Shown: piece after piece, positions 43,755-52,329 of the stretch
Position numbering within the stretch: the stretch's first letter is position 1
Layout: each line of letters starts with the position of its first letter
NCBI RefSeq assembly: GCF_004216955.1
Contig: NZ_SGXL01000001.1
Span: 2,755,413 to 2,819,412 of the forward strand
Length of the DNA: 64,000 nucleotides
From: Fictibacillus sp. BK138
GTDB lineage: Bacteria; Bacillota; Bacilli; Bacillales; Fictibacillaceae
Reading direction: 5' to 3'
Position numbers and translations under genes: made by a program
The notes under the pieces: model-generated
What the model was told of the DNA's origin: nothing
The model's database searches: none
Seen by the model: only the letters and a program-made list of their open reading frames with translations

Positions 43755-45320
43755 ATGAAAAAAATAGGTGGAAAGTTAAAACCTTTTGCAATTCCTATTT
43801 TATTTTTTCTTTTAGTCTTTTCTATATTAACGAATCAGAACTTACAAATTGAGCTGGAACTTCCTGCTGAGGGATGGAGCCGTTCCTTGTCTTTAGATGC
43901 AGGTAATTCCGGCGAAGTTAAACCTGTTTTCATTCAAGAGAACAGTCAGCAGCATGTATACGTTCCGAAAGAAAATGAAGTGCTGTCTTTTACGGTTAAC
44001 AGTGACCTCGAAGTAAAAAATAAAAAGACCACACCGATCTCTATTCCTAGTCCTCAAAATTTCTGGGCAAAAGAAAATCAATTTGTTTATGTGAAAAACA
44101 AACAGCTGATTAACTTTGATGGAAATAAAGAGAACCTCCTTGACGATGAAGTTTTTGGAATGGATGCCAATCAAGAGAAAATTATTTATTTTAAAGAACA
44201 TGAAATTTTGAGCCTTGAACCCGGAACATGGAATATTAAAACGATTGATAAAGTAAAGGAGCGTTTAGAAGCTGTTGTATTGAACGAAACTTCTCAATCA
44301 TTCCTAGCATCTGGAGTGATTACAGGTGATACCAAGAAAGCTAAAGCGGTTTTTTATCAGTTTAAGGATTCATCATATAAAAAGCACGAAGTTATAAATA
44401 AAGAAGAACTGCTCACGCAAAATCACTTTGGGTTTTATTTTATCGAGAAAGGTTTGGATATAACTATTTATTATAGCCTTTTCCAAAATGCATCTGGGGG
44501 AAAATCATATTATATTTTTAAGGGAACCAATCAATTGGATTCTGGTGAAAAATGGACATTTAATAAAATGACCTTTCAAGATAAGAATGGGATAAAACTA
44601 GAAAATCCAAAACATTTACAATATGGGGTTGATGAGAACAATCAAGCAAAAGTTCTTTTTACTACACGGGCCATGAAATCTCATGAAAAAGAAGCCGTTA
44701 ATGTTTACGAAGCATACCAGAAAGGTGATGTGTGGCTGACAGAAAGAAGGAGCACAACGAATAATGGCTCATTGCATGCACACTGGATTGATGAAAGATC
44801 AATGGTTTGGATGAACATGATCTCACAAAAGGAATTTACGTTTAGCGGAGCTTCTTCTAATCCTGACATTATTGAAAAGAGTCTAGTAAAAACAAAAGAA
44901 GATTATAAGCAGGCGATTTCAACAACGATTCTAACCCTATTCCAAGGATTAGTACTTGCCATGAGTGCTTTGTTTTGGATTACACCTGCCGTACTTTTTG
45001 CTCTTCTTGTCTATTTGGTTAAAATTTCGCTGATAGAGGGCGAAGACAAACGGGTTATGTTTACGATCCTTGCCCTTTATCTAGGCGTACAGCTTATTTT
45101 TATTCAAAAATTATTTAACGAGCATTATTATTATTTTGCACCTGACTTTCTGACGTTCTCTGGAAGTTCGGTTATCATTCCATTAGTTCTGTCTGTTTTA
45201 AGCGGAGTGGCGGTAATGTTCGGTAAAAAGAAAGACTGGAGTATGATTGTATCTATTTGTTACTTTGTAGTAGTAAACATCACATTTTTATCCCTAACTG
45301 TTGGTCCATATATGTTCTAG
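43755..45320 (+). CDS. Large membrane protein of unknown function
   Basis: 521 aa; the ATG at 43755 follows AAGGGGGAT. One N-terminal transmembrane segment (about 12-28), a long extracellular strand-rich region (about 50-380) without a recognised fold, then four transmembrane helices (about 390-520). This layout, a large external domain held by membrane segments at both ends, occurs in sensors and envelope assembly proteins. No partner gene suggests a role. Not recognised. Confidence 0.7.
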   Translation: MKKIGGKLKPFAIPILFFLLVFSILTNQNLQIELELPAEGWSRSLSLDAGNSGEVKPVFIQENSQQHVYVPKENEVLSFTVNSDLEVKNKKTTPISIPSPQNFWAKENQFVYVKNKQLINFDGNKENLLDDEVFGMDANQEKIIYFKEHEILSLEPGTWNIKTIDKVKERLEAVVLNETSQSFLASGVITGDTKKAKAVFYQFKDSSYKKHEVINKEELLTQNHFGFYFIEKGLDITIYYSLFQNASGGKSYYIFKGTNQLDSGEKWTFNKMTFQDKNGIKLENPKHLQYGVDENNQAKVLFTTRAMKSHEKEAVNVYEAYQKGDVWLTERRSTTNNGSLHAHWIDERSMVWMNMISQKEFTFSGASSNPDIIEKSLVKTKEDYKQAISTTILTLFQGLVLAMSALFWITPAVLFALLVYLVKISLIEGEDKRVMFTILALYLGVQLIFIQKLFNEHYYYFAPDFLTFSGSSVIIPLVLSVLSGVAVMFGKKKDWSMIVSICYFVVVNITFLSLTVGPYMF

Positions 45321-45335
45321 AGATGGAGGTTCATT

Positions 45336-45701
45336 ATGAAGATTTTTGACTTTAGTAAAGAAGCTGGTAAACACATTACGAGATTTGATTCTGATTTTGT
45401 GATGTCACGCATTTTACTTACGGATAAGCCCGCAAATATTGGGTGCATGCATCTTGATAAAGATGGCATCATCGGCTACCACCAGGCGGTTGTTCCACAG
45501 TTACTTCTTGTTGTGAGCGGCGAAGGTTTTGTGCGCGGCGAGGACGATGCGATCTACCCTATCAAAGCCGGGGAAGCCGCATTTTGGGTAAAAGATGAAT
45601 TCCATGAAACGACTACTAAAACTGGATTGACTGCGATAGTGATTGAAAGTGAAACATTAGATCCTGCTTCATTTATGAATACGGACGTTACATCCGTTTA
45701 A
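45336..45701 (+). CDS. Small cupin-domain protein
   Basis: 121 aa, start after GGAGG. One cupin barrel: the first motif region around HLDKDGIIGYHQ, then PQLLLVVSGEGFVRGED and PIKAGEAAFWVKDEFHE. The usual two His plus Glu set is incomplete (one His, weak second), so metal binding is uncertain. Cupins of this size include sugar epimerases and binding modules. It lies between two other genes with its own terminator. Confidence 0.8.
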   Translation: MKIFDFSKEAGKHITRFDSDFVMSRILLTDKPANIGCMHLDKDGIIGYHQAVVPQLLLVVSGEGFVRGEDDAIYPIKAGEAAFWVKDEFHETTTKTGLTAIVIESETLDPASFMNTDVTSV

Positions 45702-45708
45702 TAGGTAC

Positions 45709-45739
45709 AAAAAAAGGCGTATACGAAATACGCCTTTTT
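45709..45739. terminator. Bidirectional intrinsic terminator
   Basis: AAAAAGGCGTA and TACGCCTTTTT pair perfectly around 7 bases; it serves both converging genes. Confidence 0.9.
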
Positions 45740-45742
45740 GCT

Positions 45743-46654
45743 TTATTTATACCCTTTTATATCTGCTGGTTTCCCAGCCTCCACCACTTCGACTAAATAA
45801 CGAAAGCAGTCTGGCTGTGACCCATCTAAATCATAAAAGTCATATTTCTTTGCAAGTTCTCCGCTTGAAAAGGATTGACCATTCAGTTCATGTCGATTTT
45901 CATCCCCCGCAATTGCAGCCACAGCTCTTCCAACAAACCTCGGTGTTTCAGAGATTGCGAAGTGCGGGTCTTTCTCGGTTCCATCTCGCCAATTTTCCTC
46001 GGTCACACCAAATACCTCGAGCATGATTTCTGATCGCATCCAGCCTGGCGATACAGAAACCGCTGTACATTTGTAAAGTGAAAGCTCATGCGACAGAGCT
46101 TTTGCCATTCTGTTTACAGAGGTTTTCGCTAATTCATAAAACATCGATACCCTGTAATTTTTATCGTTGTATTCTTTTGTACCGTCCGTCATTTCAACCA
46201 CCAGGCCGCCTTCATTTTTGATTAATAATGGGAGTGCATAATGGCTGGTGATAAGGTGCGTATCAACAGCGAGACGAAGCATTCGCAGCCCTTTTTCAAG
46301 CGAATGTTTCCAAACAGGTGTATCCCACTCGATCAAATTTTCTCCACCCCATATATCATTGACAAGGATGTCTAGCCTGCCATGTTCTTTTTCAATTCTC
46401 TCGATCAATGCCTTAACCTGTTCTGGTACGAGATGGTCAGTCTGCACCGGAATTCCAACACCGCCTAATTCGTTCACGAGGTCAGCTGTTCCTTCGATCG
46501 TCTCTGGTCTTCCGTATTCAGAAATCTCATTGCGAGTTGTTCTTCCCGTAATATAGACGGTCGCTCCTGCAGCACCTAGCTCCATAGCGATTCCTCGTCC
46601 AGCCCCTCTTGTTCCTCCAGCTACAAGTGCTATTTTTCCTTCAAGTGGTTTCAA
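45743..46654 (-). CDS. Short-chain dehydrogenase/reductase
   Basis: 303 aa; the TTG at 46654 with GGAGCGG upstream gives the correct SDR start (LKPLEGKIALVAGGTRGAGRG). The cofactor motif TGxxxGxG is present as GGTRGAGRG, and the catalytic YxxxK is YELAK. It is longer than classic SDRs because of an extra segment after the catalytic loop. NADPH-dependent carbonyl reduction is expected. It is divergent from a WYL regulator across about 85 bp. Confidence 0.9.
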   Translation of the reverse strand: MKPLEGKIALVAGGTRGAGRGIAMELGAAGATVYITGRTTRNEISEYGRPETIEGTADLVNELGGVGIPVQTDHLVPEQVKALIERIEKEHGRLDILVNDIWGGENLIEWDTPVWKHSLEKGLRMLRLAVDTHLITSHYALPLLIKNEGGLVVEMTDGTKEYNDKNYRVSMFYELAKTSVNRMAKALSHELSLYKCTAVSVSPGWMRSEIMLEVFGVTEENWRDGTEKDPHFAISETPRFVGRAVAAIAGDENRHELNGQSFSSGELAKKYDFYDLDGSQPDCFRYLVEVVEAGKPADIKGYK

Positions 46655-46739
46655 TTTGCATCCGCTCCTTTTTTGAATTATCTTTAGTATAACCTTTAAA
46701 GTTGACACCTTTTGTCATATTAAAAAATAGGAGAAATGT

Positions 46740-47696
46740 ATGCGAGCAGACCGATTGATAAGTATCTTATTATTGCTGCAAAATCATGAAAAGATGACTA
46801 CGAAAGCTTTAGCCGACGAACTAGAAGTAACAGAACGTACTATCCATCGTGACATGGATGCGTTGAGTGCAGCTGGAATTCCGGTACTTGCCGAACGCGG
46901 AAAACATGGGGGATGGCGTCTGGTTGATCAATACCGAACAAAACTAACAGGATTAAAAGACAACGAGCTAAGAACGTTGTTTCTTTCCCCTTCCTTTCAG
47001 CTTCTAAGTGATCTTGGTTTCACAAAGGATTGGAAGGAAGCACGGCAGAAGCTATTGGCATCTCTTCCAAACGCTCTTCAATCACAAGCAGATGATATGT
47101 GGAACCGCATTCATATCGATACCGATACTTGGAGACAGTCCAGTCAAGAACTTTCGGCACTAAGCACCTTGCAGCAAGCAATATGGGAAGAACGAAAAAT
47201 AAAGATGGGGTATGAAAAAGCAAACCAAGAAACATCAGAGAGAATCGTTGAGCCATTGGGATTGGTAGCAAAAGGACGTACGTGGTATCTTATCGCGCTC
47301 TCAAAAAATAACATTAGAAACTTTAGAGTATCTCGAATAAAATCTGCTGAAATGACTGACGAGGTATTTGCAAGACCACAAGATTTTAAACTAGCTGAGT
47401 ATTGGAATGAGTCCAAACAAACCTTTGTTCAAAATCTACCTGTCTTTGAAGTGGATGTTGAGGTGTCTCCTGCCATTATTCCGCGTTTAATGTTTACTGG
47501 ACGTTTTGCTCAAGTGTTACATACTGGAGCACCGAACGAGGATGGCTGGATTCCTGTTAAGCTTTCTTTTGACACGAAGGAAGAAGCAGAAGCCTATGTA
47601 TTAGGCTTTGGTAATCAAATCAGGATTAAACATCCTGTTTCATTGATTGAAGCTGTAACTAAAATGGCGGAGTCTGTGCTTTACCTATACAATTAA
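46740..47696 (+). CDS. YafY-type transcriptional regulator (HTH + WYL)
   Basis: 318 aa, start after AGGAGA. N-terminal HTH_11 (about 1-60) with ALADELEVTERTIHRDMDAL, then the WYL domain (about 135-210) with a WYLIALSKNNIRNFRVSRI stretch, then the WCX-like C-terminal domain. Such regulators sense a small ligand or nucleic acid through WYL. The divergent SDR gene is the probable target. Confidence 0.9.
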   Translation: MRADRLISILLLLQNHEKMTTKALADELEVTERTIHRDMDALSAAGIPVLAERGKHGGWRLVDQYRTKLTGLKDNELRTLFLSPSFQLLSDLGFTKDWKEARQKLLASLPNALQSQADDMWNRIHIDTDTWRQSSQELSALSTLQQAIWEERKIKMGYEKANQETSERIVEPLGLVAKGRTWYLIALSKNNIRNFRVSRIKSAEMTDEVFARPQDFKLAEYWNESKQTFVQNLPVFEVDVEVSPAIIPRLMFTGRFAQVLHTGAPNEDGWIPVKLSFDTKEEAEAYVLGFGNQIRIKHPVSLIEAVTKMAESVLYLYN

Positions 47697-47797
47697 AACA
47701 AGAAGAATAAGGAAATTAATCCTTTTTTTGATTATAATGAAGATACGATTTGGCATATATATTTTTATTCTCTCTAATTAAAAAGGGGGAAGTACAT

Positions 47798-48051
47798 ATG
47801 CAAAAATATAGAAGAAGAAACACTCCGGCCTTTACGGTATTGGCGTATTTCACTTTTTTTGCGGGAGTTTCCATGTTCTGTATCGGTCTCTAAATGCAGA
47901 TAATCTGCAACTGAACGAAAAAGGGTATTACATTGCAGTTATGATCTTAGTCGCGGTAGGCGCAATCCTTACACAAAAGGTTACACGTGATAATGCAGAA
48001 GACGATGAGATCATCGCCGAGCAAGAACGCAGAATGAGTAAAGCTGAATAA
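47798..48051 (+). pseudogene. YiaA/YiaB-like small membrane protein, frameshifted
   Basis: From the ATG at 47798 (AAGGGGGAAG upstream) a 31-residue segment ends in a stop (47891-47893) after MFCIGL. One base missing at about 47892 would join it to a second frame (YNADNLQLNEKGYYIAV onward, in frame to 48051) that continues the YiaA-type two-helix protein. The full protein would be about 84 aa. Either a real frameshift or a sequencing error in a single read-through position. Confidence 0.7.
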
Positions 48052-48057
48052 CAAAAA

Positions 48058-48088
48058 CAAGGGAAGGCATCAGGAGTGCCTTCCCTTT
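48058..48088. terminator. Bidirectional intrinsic terminator
   Basis: GGGAAGGCA and TGCCTTCCC pair perfectly; the stop codon of the minus-strand GNAT lies inside it. Confidence 0.88.
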
Positions 48089-48618
48089 ACATATTCTTCT
48101 TTTAAAATACTCATTCTTAGCCTGTCCACATACTTGCCTTTTCTTAATCGATCTTGCCTTAGGATACCTTCTTCTACATATCCTGCTCTTTTATAAGATC
48201 TAATTGCCTTTTCATTATCCACTTCCACTCGAAGCCAGATCTTGTTTAAATCGAGCTCTGTAAATCCGTATGTTAACATTTCATTCATTGCAGCAAGTCC
48301 ATAACCCTTGCCCCAATAGTTCTTATCTCCTATCGCTATGCCTAATTCTGCATGTTTATTTAAAGAGTCGATGTTCTTCAAATCAATCCAACCGATATGT
48401 TTGCCATCTTCAGCAAGTATTGCTTTTTGTTCATAACCATTTGACTTGTTGATGCACTTTTCTATCCAGTCCTTCGTCTCATTCAAGCTGAATGGTGGTG
48501 TTCGATCAGGCATGTTGAGGTGTCTAGTCACTTCTGGATTCATGCACCATTGAAAACGGTCTTCTGCATCTTTCATTATTAATTCACGCAATATTACTTT
48601 TGGCATTTGTTTTTTCAT
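48070..48618 (-). CDS. GNAT N-acetyltransferase (RimJ/RimL type)
   Basis: 182 aa, start after AGGAGATT. Acetyl-CoA motif GIAIGDKNYWGKGYGLAAMNEM and RVEVDNEKAIRSYKRAGYVEEG mark the RimJ/RimL class. The stop codon lies inside the terminator stem. The adjacent minus-strand genes (Nudix, DUF4181, dnaN) may share transcription. Substrate unknown. Confidence 0.88.
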   Translation of the reverse strand: MKKQMPKVILRELIMKDAEDRFQWCMNPEVTRHLNMPDRTPPFSLNETKDWIEKCINKSNGYEQKAILAEDGKHIGWIDLKNIDSLNKHAELGIAIGDKNYWGKGYGLAAMNEMLTYGFTELDLNKIWLRVEVDNEKAIRSYKRAGYVEEGILRQDRLRKGKYVDRLRMSILKEEYVKGRHS

Positions 48619-48633
48619 TGAAATCTCCTAAGA

Positions 48634-49080
48634 TTATACGCAGCTAAATTGGTTTACTCTTTTTTCTGCTTCGATTAATAGTTGCATCCGGATACTTGTG
48701 GCACCTTCCATTTTTCTAACCATTTGTTTCATTGTTTCAAAATTACTTATTACATGGCCTGTTTTTTCTAAGGTAAAAGTATTTGAAACAAATTGGTCAA
48801 CTCTGCTCAAGTACCAAACTGTATACGTGTTGGTAGAATCCCAATACCAGCAAGCAAGTGGGATTTTTTCATCATGAAGCGTTATTCCCGATTCTTCCAT
48901 TACTTCACGTGTAAGAGCTACTTCTAAACTCTCATTTCCTTCCACTCTGCCACCAATCGTTGTGAGAATTTGCTCATCTTCGTCCCAAGCCATCATAATA
49001 TTCCCTTCTTCTGTAATGGGAATGGTATGAACACCCGCAATCTTTTTATCTGTTGGAAGCTCATTTATAAAAGTCAGCAT
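48634..49080 (-). CDS. Nudix hydrolase
   Basis: 148 aa, start after AAAGGAGA. The Nudix box is complete: GGRVEGNESLEVALTREVME followed by ESG. It binds magnesium and hydrolyses a nucleoside diphosphate linked to another group; the substrate is not specified by the motif. Predicted cytosolic. Confidence 0.88.
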   Translation of the reverse strand: MLTFINELPTDKKIAGVHTIPITEEGNIMMAWDEDEQILTTIGGRVEGNESLEVALTREVMEESGITLHDEKIPLACWYWDSTNTYTVWYLSRVDQFVSNTFTLEKTGHVISNFETMKQMVRKMEGATSIRMQLLIEAEKRVNQFSCV

Positions 49081-49096
49081 ATGTTTGTTTCTCCTT

Positions 49097-49465
49097 TTAT
49101 TTAACGTATATATTTAAAAAAATAATAGCTGGAACGAAAACGGTCATACATACCAGACCCGAGAGAGAAATAATATACTCCTTACTTTCCCTATTAAACT
49201 TCCATTCCATGAGAGTCCTATATACCCAAAGAAATGTTAAACTGATAGGAAAAACATACTGAAGCATCGGATGTGCGTTATCATTAAATACCCATTCAAT
49301 TCCGCTAATAATAAAAACAGCTATAATCAGAAATTCTCCCCATTTGTGAAAGCTGTTAACGTGTTTATATTTGTTTTTTTGAATATTGTACTTTCTCCTT
49401 AATACTTTTTCCGAAACAAAGGCAGTTACCAAAAAGGCTATAAAGGTTAATAGAAATATAGACAC
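49097..49465 (-). CDS. DUF4181 membrane protein
   Basis: 122 aa from a GTG with AGGAGGT upstream. Four hydrophobic helices (about 3-17, 43-61, 67-84, 100-119) with YNIQKNKYKHVNSFHKWGE between the first two, the family pattern of DUF4181. Function not known. It sits directly before the second dnaN on the same strand. Confidence 0.8.
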   Translation of the reverse strand: MSIFLLTFIAFLVTAFVSEKVLRRKYNIQKNKYKHVNSFHKWGEFLIIAVFIISGIEWVFNDNAHPMLQYVFPISLTFLWVYRTLMEWKFNRESKEYIISLSGLVCMTVFVPAIIFLNIYVK

Positions 49466-49482
49466 ATGTACCTCCTGAAACT

Positions 49483-50598
49483 TTAATAAGACCGGACTGG
49501 CGAGATCAGGTGCAAGTAGGTTGATTCCTTTCTTGCAGATTCAATAACGATTGGTTTCATCGAACCACTGAATTTCATCTTGATTTCTGCGACGTTAATT
49601 GTCTTCAAGGCATCCAGCAAGAATTGACCGTCGACTGATATTTTCAAGTCCGACTCTCCTTCAATGGCCTTTATCTCTTGAAGTTCCTCAATGTTGCCCA
49701 TCTCAGTTGAACCAGAAGAGATAGACAGCTTTTGTTCATTTATACTTAGCACGACATTATTGTTCTTCCACTCTCCGGCAAACAAGCACGCACGGTCTAT
49801 TCCTTTAATCAGTGTCTCTTTGCACAATACGAGAGTCGTATTTACTTCATTTGGAATCAGAGCAGAAGTATTTGGATAATGCCCTGCAATCAATCTTGAA
49901 TACAAGGAAATCTCATCGGTTTTAAAATGGATAAAGCCTTCCGCTGACTGTATCTCTACCATACCCGTATAATGGTTTACGAGTTTGGCTAGTTCATCTA
50001 TGCTCGATTTCGGAACGAGAAAGCTTCCTTCACCTGAGCTTTGAATGTCACTTTTCTTGAATGCCAAACGCTGTGAATCTGTGGCAACCGAAGTGAATGA
50101 GTTCTCTGCAAAAGTGAGGTTCACCCCTGTCAGGACAGGTCTTGTTTCACTTTTCGCTGTCGCAAATCCTGTTGTTTTCACGGCATCCTTTAATTCTTCT
50201 GCTGGTATATGTATGGAATCGCCAACAATTACAGGAAGTGTGGGATATTCCTCCGCATCAATACCATTCAGCTTGGTGCTGATCGTTCCTGCTTGTATAT
50301 GTATTTGGTTATTATCCGCTTTAACTTGGATTCGTTCGGGCAGCTTTTTAACAAGTTCAGTTAGATGTTTTGCAGAGACAACCATACTCCCCGTCTTTCG
50401 TATCTTAACTTTTTCATCCGTTACCGGAATGATTCGTTCAATGATAATGTCTGAGTTGCTGCCGACCAAAGTGATACCATCTTCTTCTGCAACAATCTTT
50501 ATACCAGATAAAATAGGTAATAGTGTCCTTGATGAAACTGCTTTACTAACATCAGAAAGAGCTTTGCTAAAAAGATTCTGTGAAATTAAAAATTCCAT
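49483..50598 (-). CDS. dnaN: DNA polymerase III beta subunit (second sliding clamp)
   Basis: 371 aa, start after AGGAAG. The three clamp domains are complete: N-terminal LFSKALSDVSKAVSSRTLLP, middle GVNLTFAENSFTSVATDSQRLAFKK, C-terminal LHLISPVRSY. The canonical dnaN of Bacilli lies beside dnaA; this copy is isolated among unrelated genes, so it is a paralogue, as known in some Bacillus species. It should form a ring dimer on DNA; a specialised polymerase or repair partner is possible. Confidence 0.92.
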   Translation of the reverse strand: MEFLISQNLFSKALSDVSKAVSSRTLLPILSGIKIVAEEDGITLVGSNSDIIIERIIPVTDEKVKIRKTGSMVVSAKHLTELVKKLPERIQVKADNNQIHIQAGTISTKLNGIDAEEYPTLPVIVGDSIHIPAEELKDAVKTTGFATAKSETRPVLTGVNLTFAENSFTSVATDSQRLAFKKSDIQSSGEGSFLVPKSSIDELAKLVNHYTGMVEIQSAEGFIHFKTDEISLYSRLIAGHYPNTSALIPNEVNTTLVLCKETLIKGIDRACLFAGEWKNNNVVLSINEQKLSISSGSTEMGNIEELQEIKAIEGESDLKISVDGQFLLDALKTINVAEIKMKFSGSMKPIVIESARKESTYLHLISPVRSY

Positions 50599-50667
50599 AT
50601 GTTACTTCCTTCCAATCTTATTGTCTACTTTATTATTCGACAAAAAATACAAAAGTCTTTTTAAAAA

Positions 50668-50697
50668 GAAAAAAGACAGCCCTTTGCAGCTGCCTTA
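50668..50697 (-). terminator. Intrinsic terminator of the AraC gene
   Basis: On the minus strand AAGGCAGC and GCTGTCTT pair with one G-U, followed by TTTTCTTTTT. Confidence 0.78.
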
Positions 50698-50704
50698 CTT
50701 TTCC

Positions 50705-51598
50705 CTATGCTTTTACTTTTTGTTTTTTTACCGGGATATAAATATCGATCTGCTTTTCATTACCCAAACATTTTTCATCATACAACTCAAACTCAAGGGT
50801 CCCTTCTTGTTCATATCCTGAATTCGGAAACCACTTTAAGTAGATTTCAACCCAAGTAGATTGAATCGTTGAAGGGAAGTTTTCTTCTGTCGCTTTAGGT
50901 GTTGTAAAAACAGCATACTCCTTTTCAGGAAAGCTTCTGTACACTAAGCCTTCAGGAGCAGGTGTTCCTTCTGCCACTTCCATCCCAATGATATATACGA
51001 ACTCGCCCGTGGTCATGTTGTAGTCTGTACAAAGCCCAAGTTCATTTCTATTAAGAGGGTTTGGTATTTTAGCTCCAAGGTTGTTTTGGATATAATGCTG
51101 CCAGAATTTTGGGATCTCATGGTTGTTTTCGCCATCGATATTTCGTGTTTTCAGTTCATATCCGATCAGGTTGAACGCAGGTTTCGTAACTAACTTCATT
51201 TCCATAGAAATTCCTCCCGTAAAACTGCTCATATTCAGGTAAGCTTTTTGATGAAGAGACCTCGGAATAAAAGTTGTATTCCGGTACTGTCTAGGCGAGA
51301 CACCAAAGAACTTTTTAAAAGCACGATTGAATGACTCCTGGTATTGAAATCCAAGATCCAGTGCGATATCGATCACTTTTTCATCAGAGTTTAAAAGTCT
51401 TTGTGCTGCATGCGTAAGCCTTCTTTTCCGCACATAATCCATGACCGATTCTCCTACGAGAAAATGAAACACCCGATGATAGTGAAACGGCGAGAAGCAA
51501 GCGAGCTCTGCAAGCTCCTCTAATGTGATCCGTTCGTGCAAGTTTTCTTCAATATAATCCAATGTCCGCTGAATACAAACCTCATAATCCATCTCCAT
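50705..51598 (-). CDS. AraC-family regulator with GyrI-like effector domain
   Basis: About 297 aa; two possible ATG starts (51598, 51592) both have ribosome sites. N-terminal AraC DNA-binding domain with two helix-turn-helix units (RITLEELAELACFSPFHYHRVF and VIDIALDLGFQYQESFNRAFKK), then a GyrI/AraE-binding-like effector domain. Members respond to cationic drugs or signal molecules. The gene it controls is not identified. Confidence 0.9.
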   Translation of the reverse strand: MEMDYEVCIQRTLDYIEENLHERITLEELAELACFSPFHYHRVFHFLVGESVMDYVRKRRLTHAAQRLLNSDEKVIDIALDLGFQYQESFNRAFKKFFGVSPRQYRNTTFIPRSLHQKAYLNMSSFTGGISMEMKLVTKPAFNLIGYELKTRNIDGENNHEIPKFWQHYIQNNLGAKIPNPLNRNELGLCTDYNMTTGEFVYIIGMEVAEGTPAPEGLVYRSFPEKEYAVFTTPKATEENFPSTIQSTWVEIYLKWFPNSGYEQEGTLEFELYDEKCLGNEKQIDIYIPVKKQKVKA

Positions 51599-51691
51599 CA
51601 CCTACCCTGCTTCCATCATATCCCCGAACAGTTATTCGTTCTTAACCTTTTTTGCTAAGTTCTTCCTAATATGTATTGTACCTGAGTTCAA

Positions 51692-51801
51692 TCCAAAAGT
51701 TTTATAGCTGAATCCAAAAATTTTCGTATTTTATCCACGAGATTGAGGCTCGAATCCAAAAATATTTGCTGTTTATCCACGAGTTTACTTTCCTCGACAA
51801 G
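51692..51801 (+). repeat. 21-bp-type phased array 7 (core AATCCAAAAG / TATCCACGAG)
   Basis: ATCCA at 51692, 51713, 51734, 51755 and 51776, all steps exactly 21 bp. It ends with TTCCTCGACA 15 bp after the last ATCCA, as in array 3. It lies in a 293-bp gap between divergent genes, the only array of the seven in such a place. Confidence 0.9.
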
Positions 51802-51891
51802 AATCGACATCCACTTTTTTTAAGAACAAGAAGGATTTGTTCTAAAAAAATAGAATGATTTATAAAATTAGATTATTAGGAGGTTTTAATC

Positions 51892-52329
51892 ATGACCACT
51901 TCTCTTTCCATATCAGCTGATCAGCAAAAATTGCTTGCCAACGCCACCCGTATCCAGATCATTCACTTGTTAAATGAACAAGAACTGACAGCCAAAGAAG
52001 TTGCAGACAAGTTAGGTAAAACCGCCGGGACCGTTCATTATCACATTCAGCTTCTCTATAATGGGGGGATTCTTGAACTTGTAAGAGAACAAAAGAAAGG
52101 CGGAATCATCGAAAAATACTACCGATCCAAATCAACCCGTTTTGAGATAAAGGACAAAAACGCATCAGCCCCTTCTTCCGTATCTACTAATCTTTTATTA
52201 AATGATGATGAAAAAAGGCAGTTTTTCTTAGAACTGGAGCAGCTTTTTGTCCGTTGGGAAAGCCAGATTACAAAGGATAACGATAAAAAAGAATATCAGG
52301 TTGTTTGTACTTTTGAGGAGAATAAATAA
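51892..52329 (+). CDS. ArsR-type winged-helix regulator
   Basis: 145 aa, start after AGGAGGT. Helix-turn-helix ELTAKEVADKLGKTAGTVHYHIQLLYNGGIL is typical of ArsR/HTH_20 proteins. The C-terminal half is helical and acidic. The next gene overlaps by one base (TAATG), so it is the likely regulator of the MFS transporter. No obvious metal-binding cysteines, so the ligand is probably organic. Confidence 0.9.
   Translation: MTTSLSISADQQKLLANATRIQIIHLLNEQELTAKEVADKLGKTAGTVHYHIQLLYNGGILELVREQKKGGIIEKYYRSKSTRFEIKDKNASAPSSVSTNLLLNDDEKRQFFLELEQLFVRWESQITKDNDKKEYQVVCTFEENK

Noticed and set aside
50045-50821. 258-codon frame antisense to the sliding clamp
   Set aside because: It is a shadow of dnaN; its hydrophobic stretches come from reverse codons.
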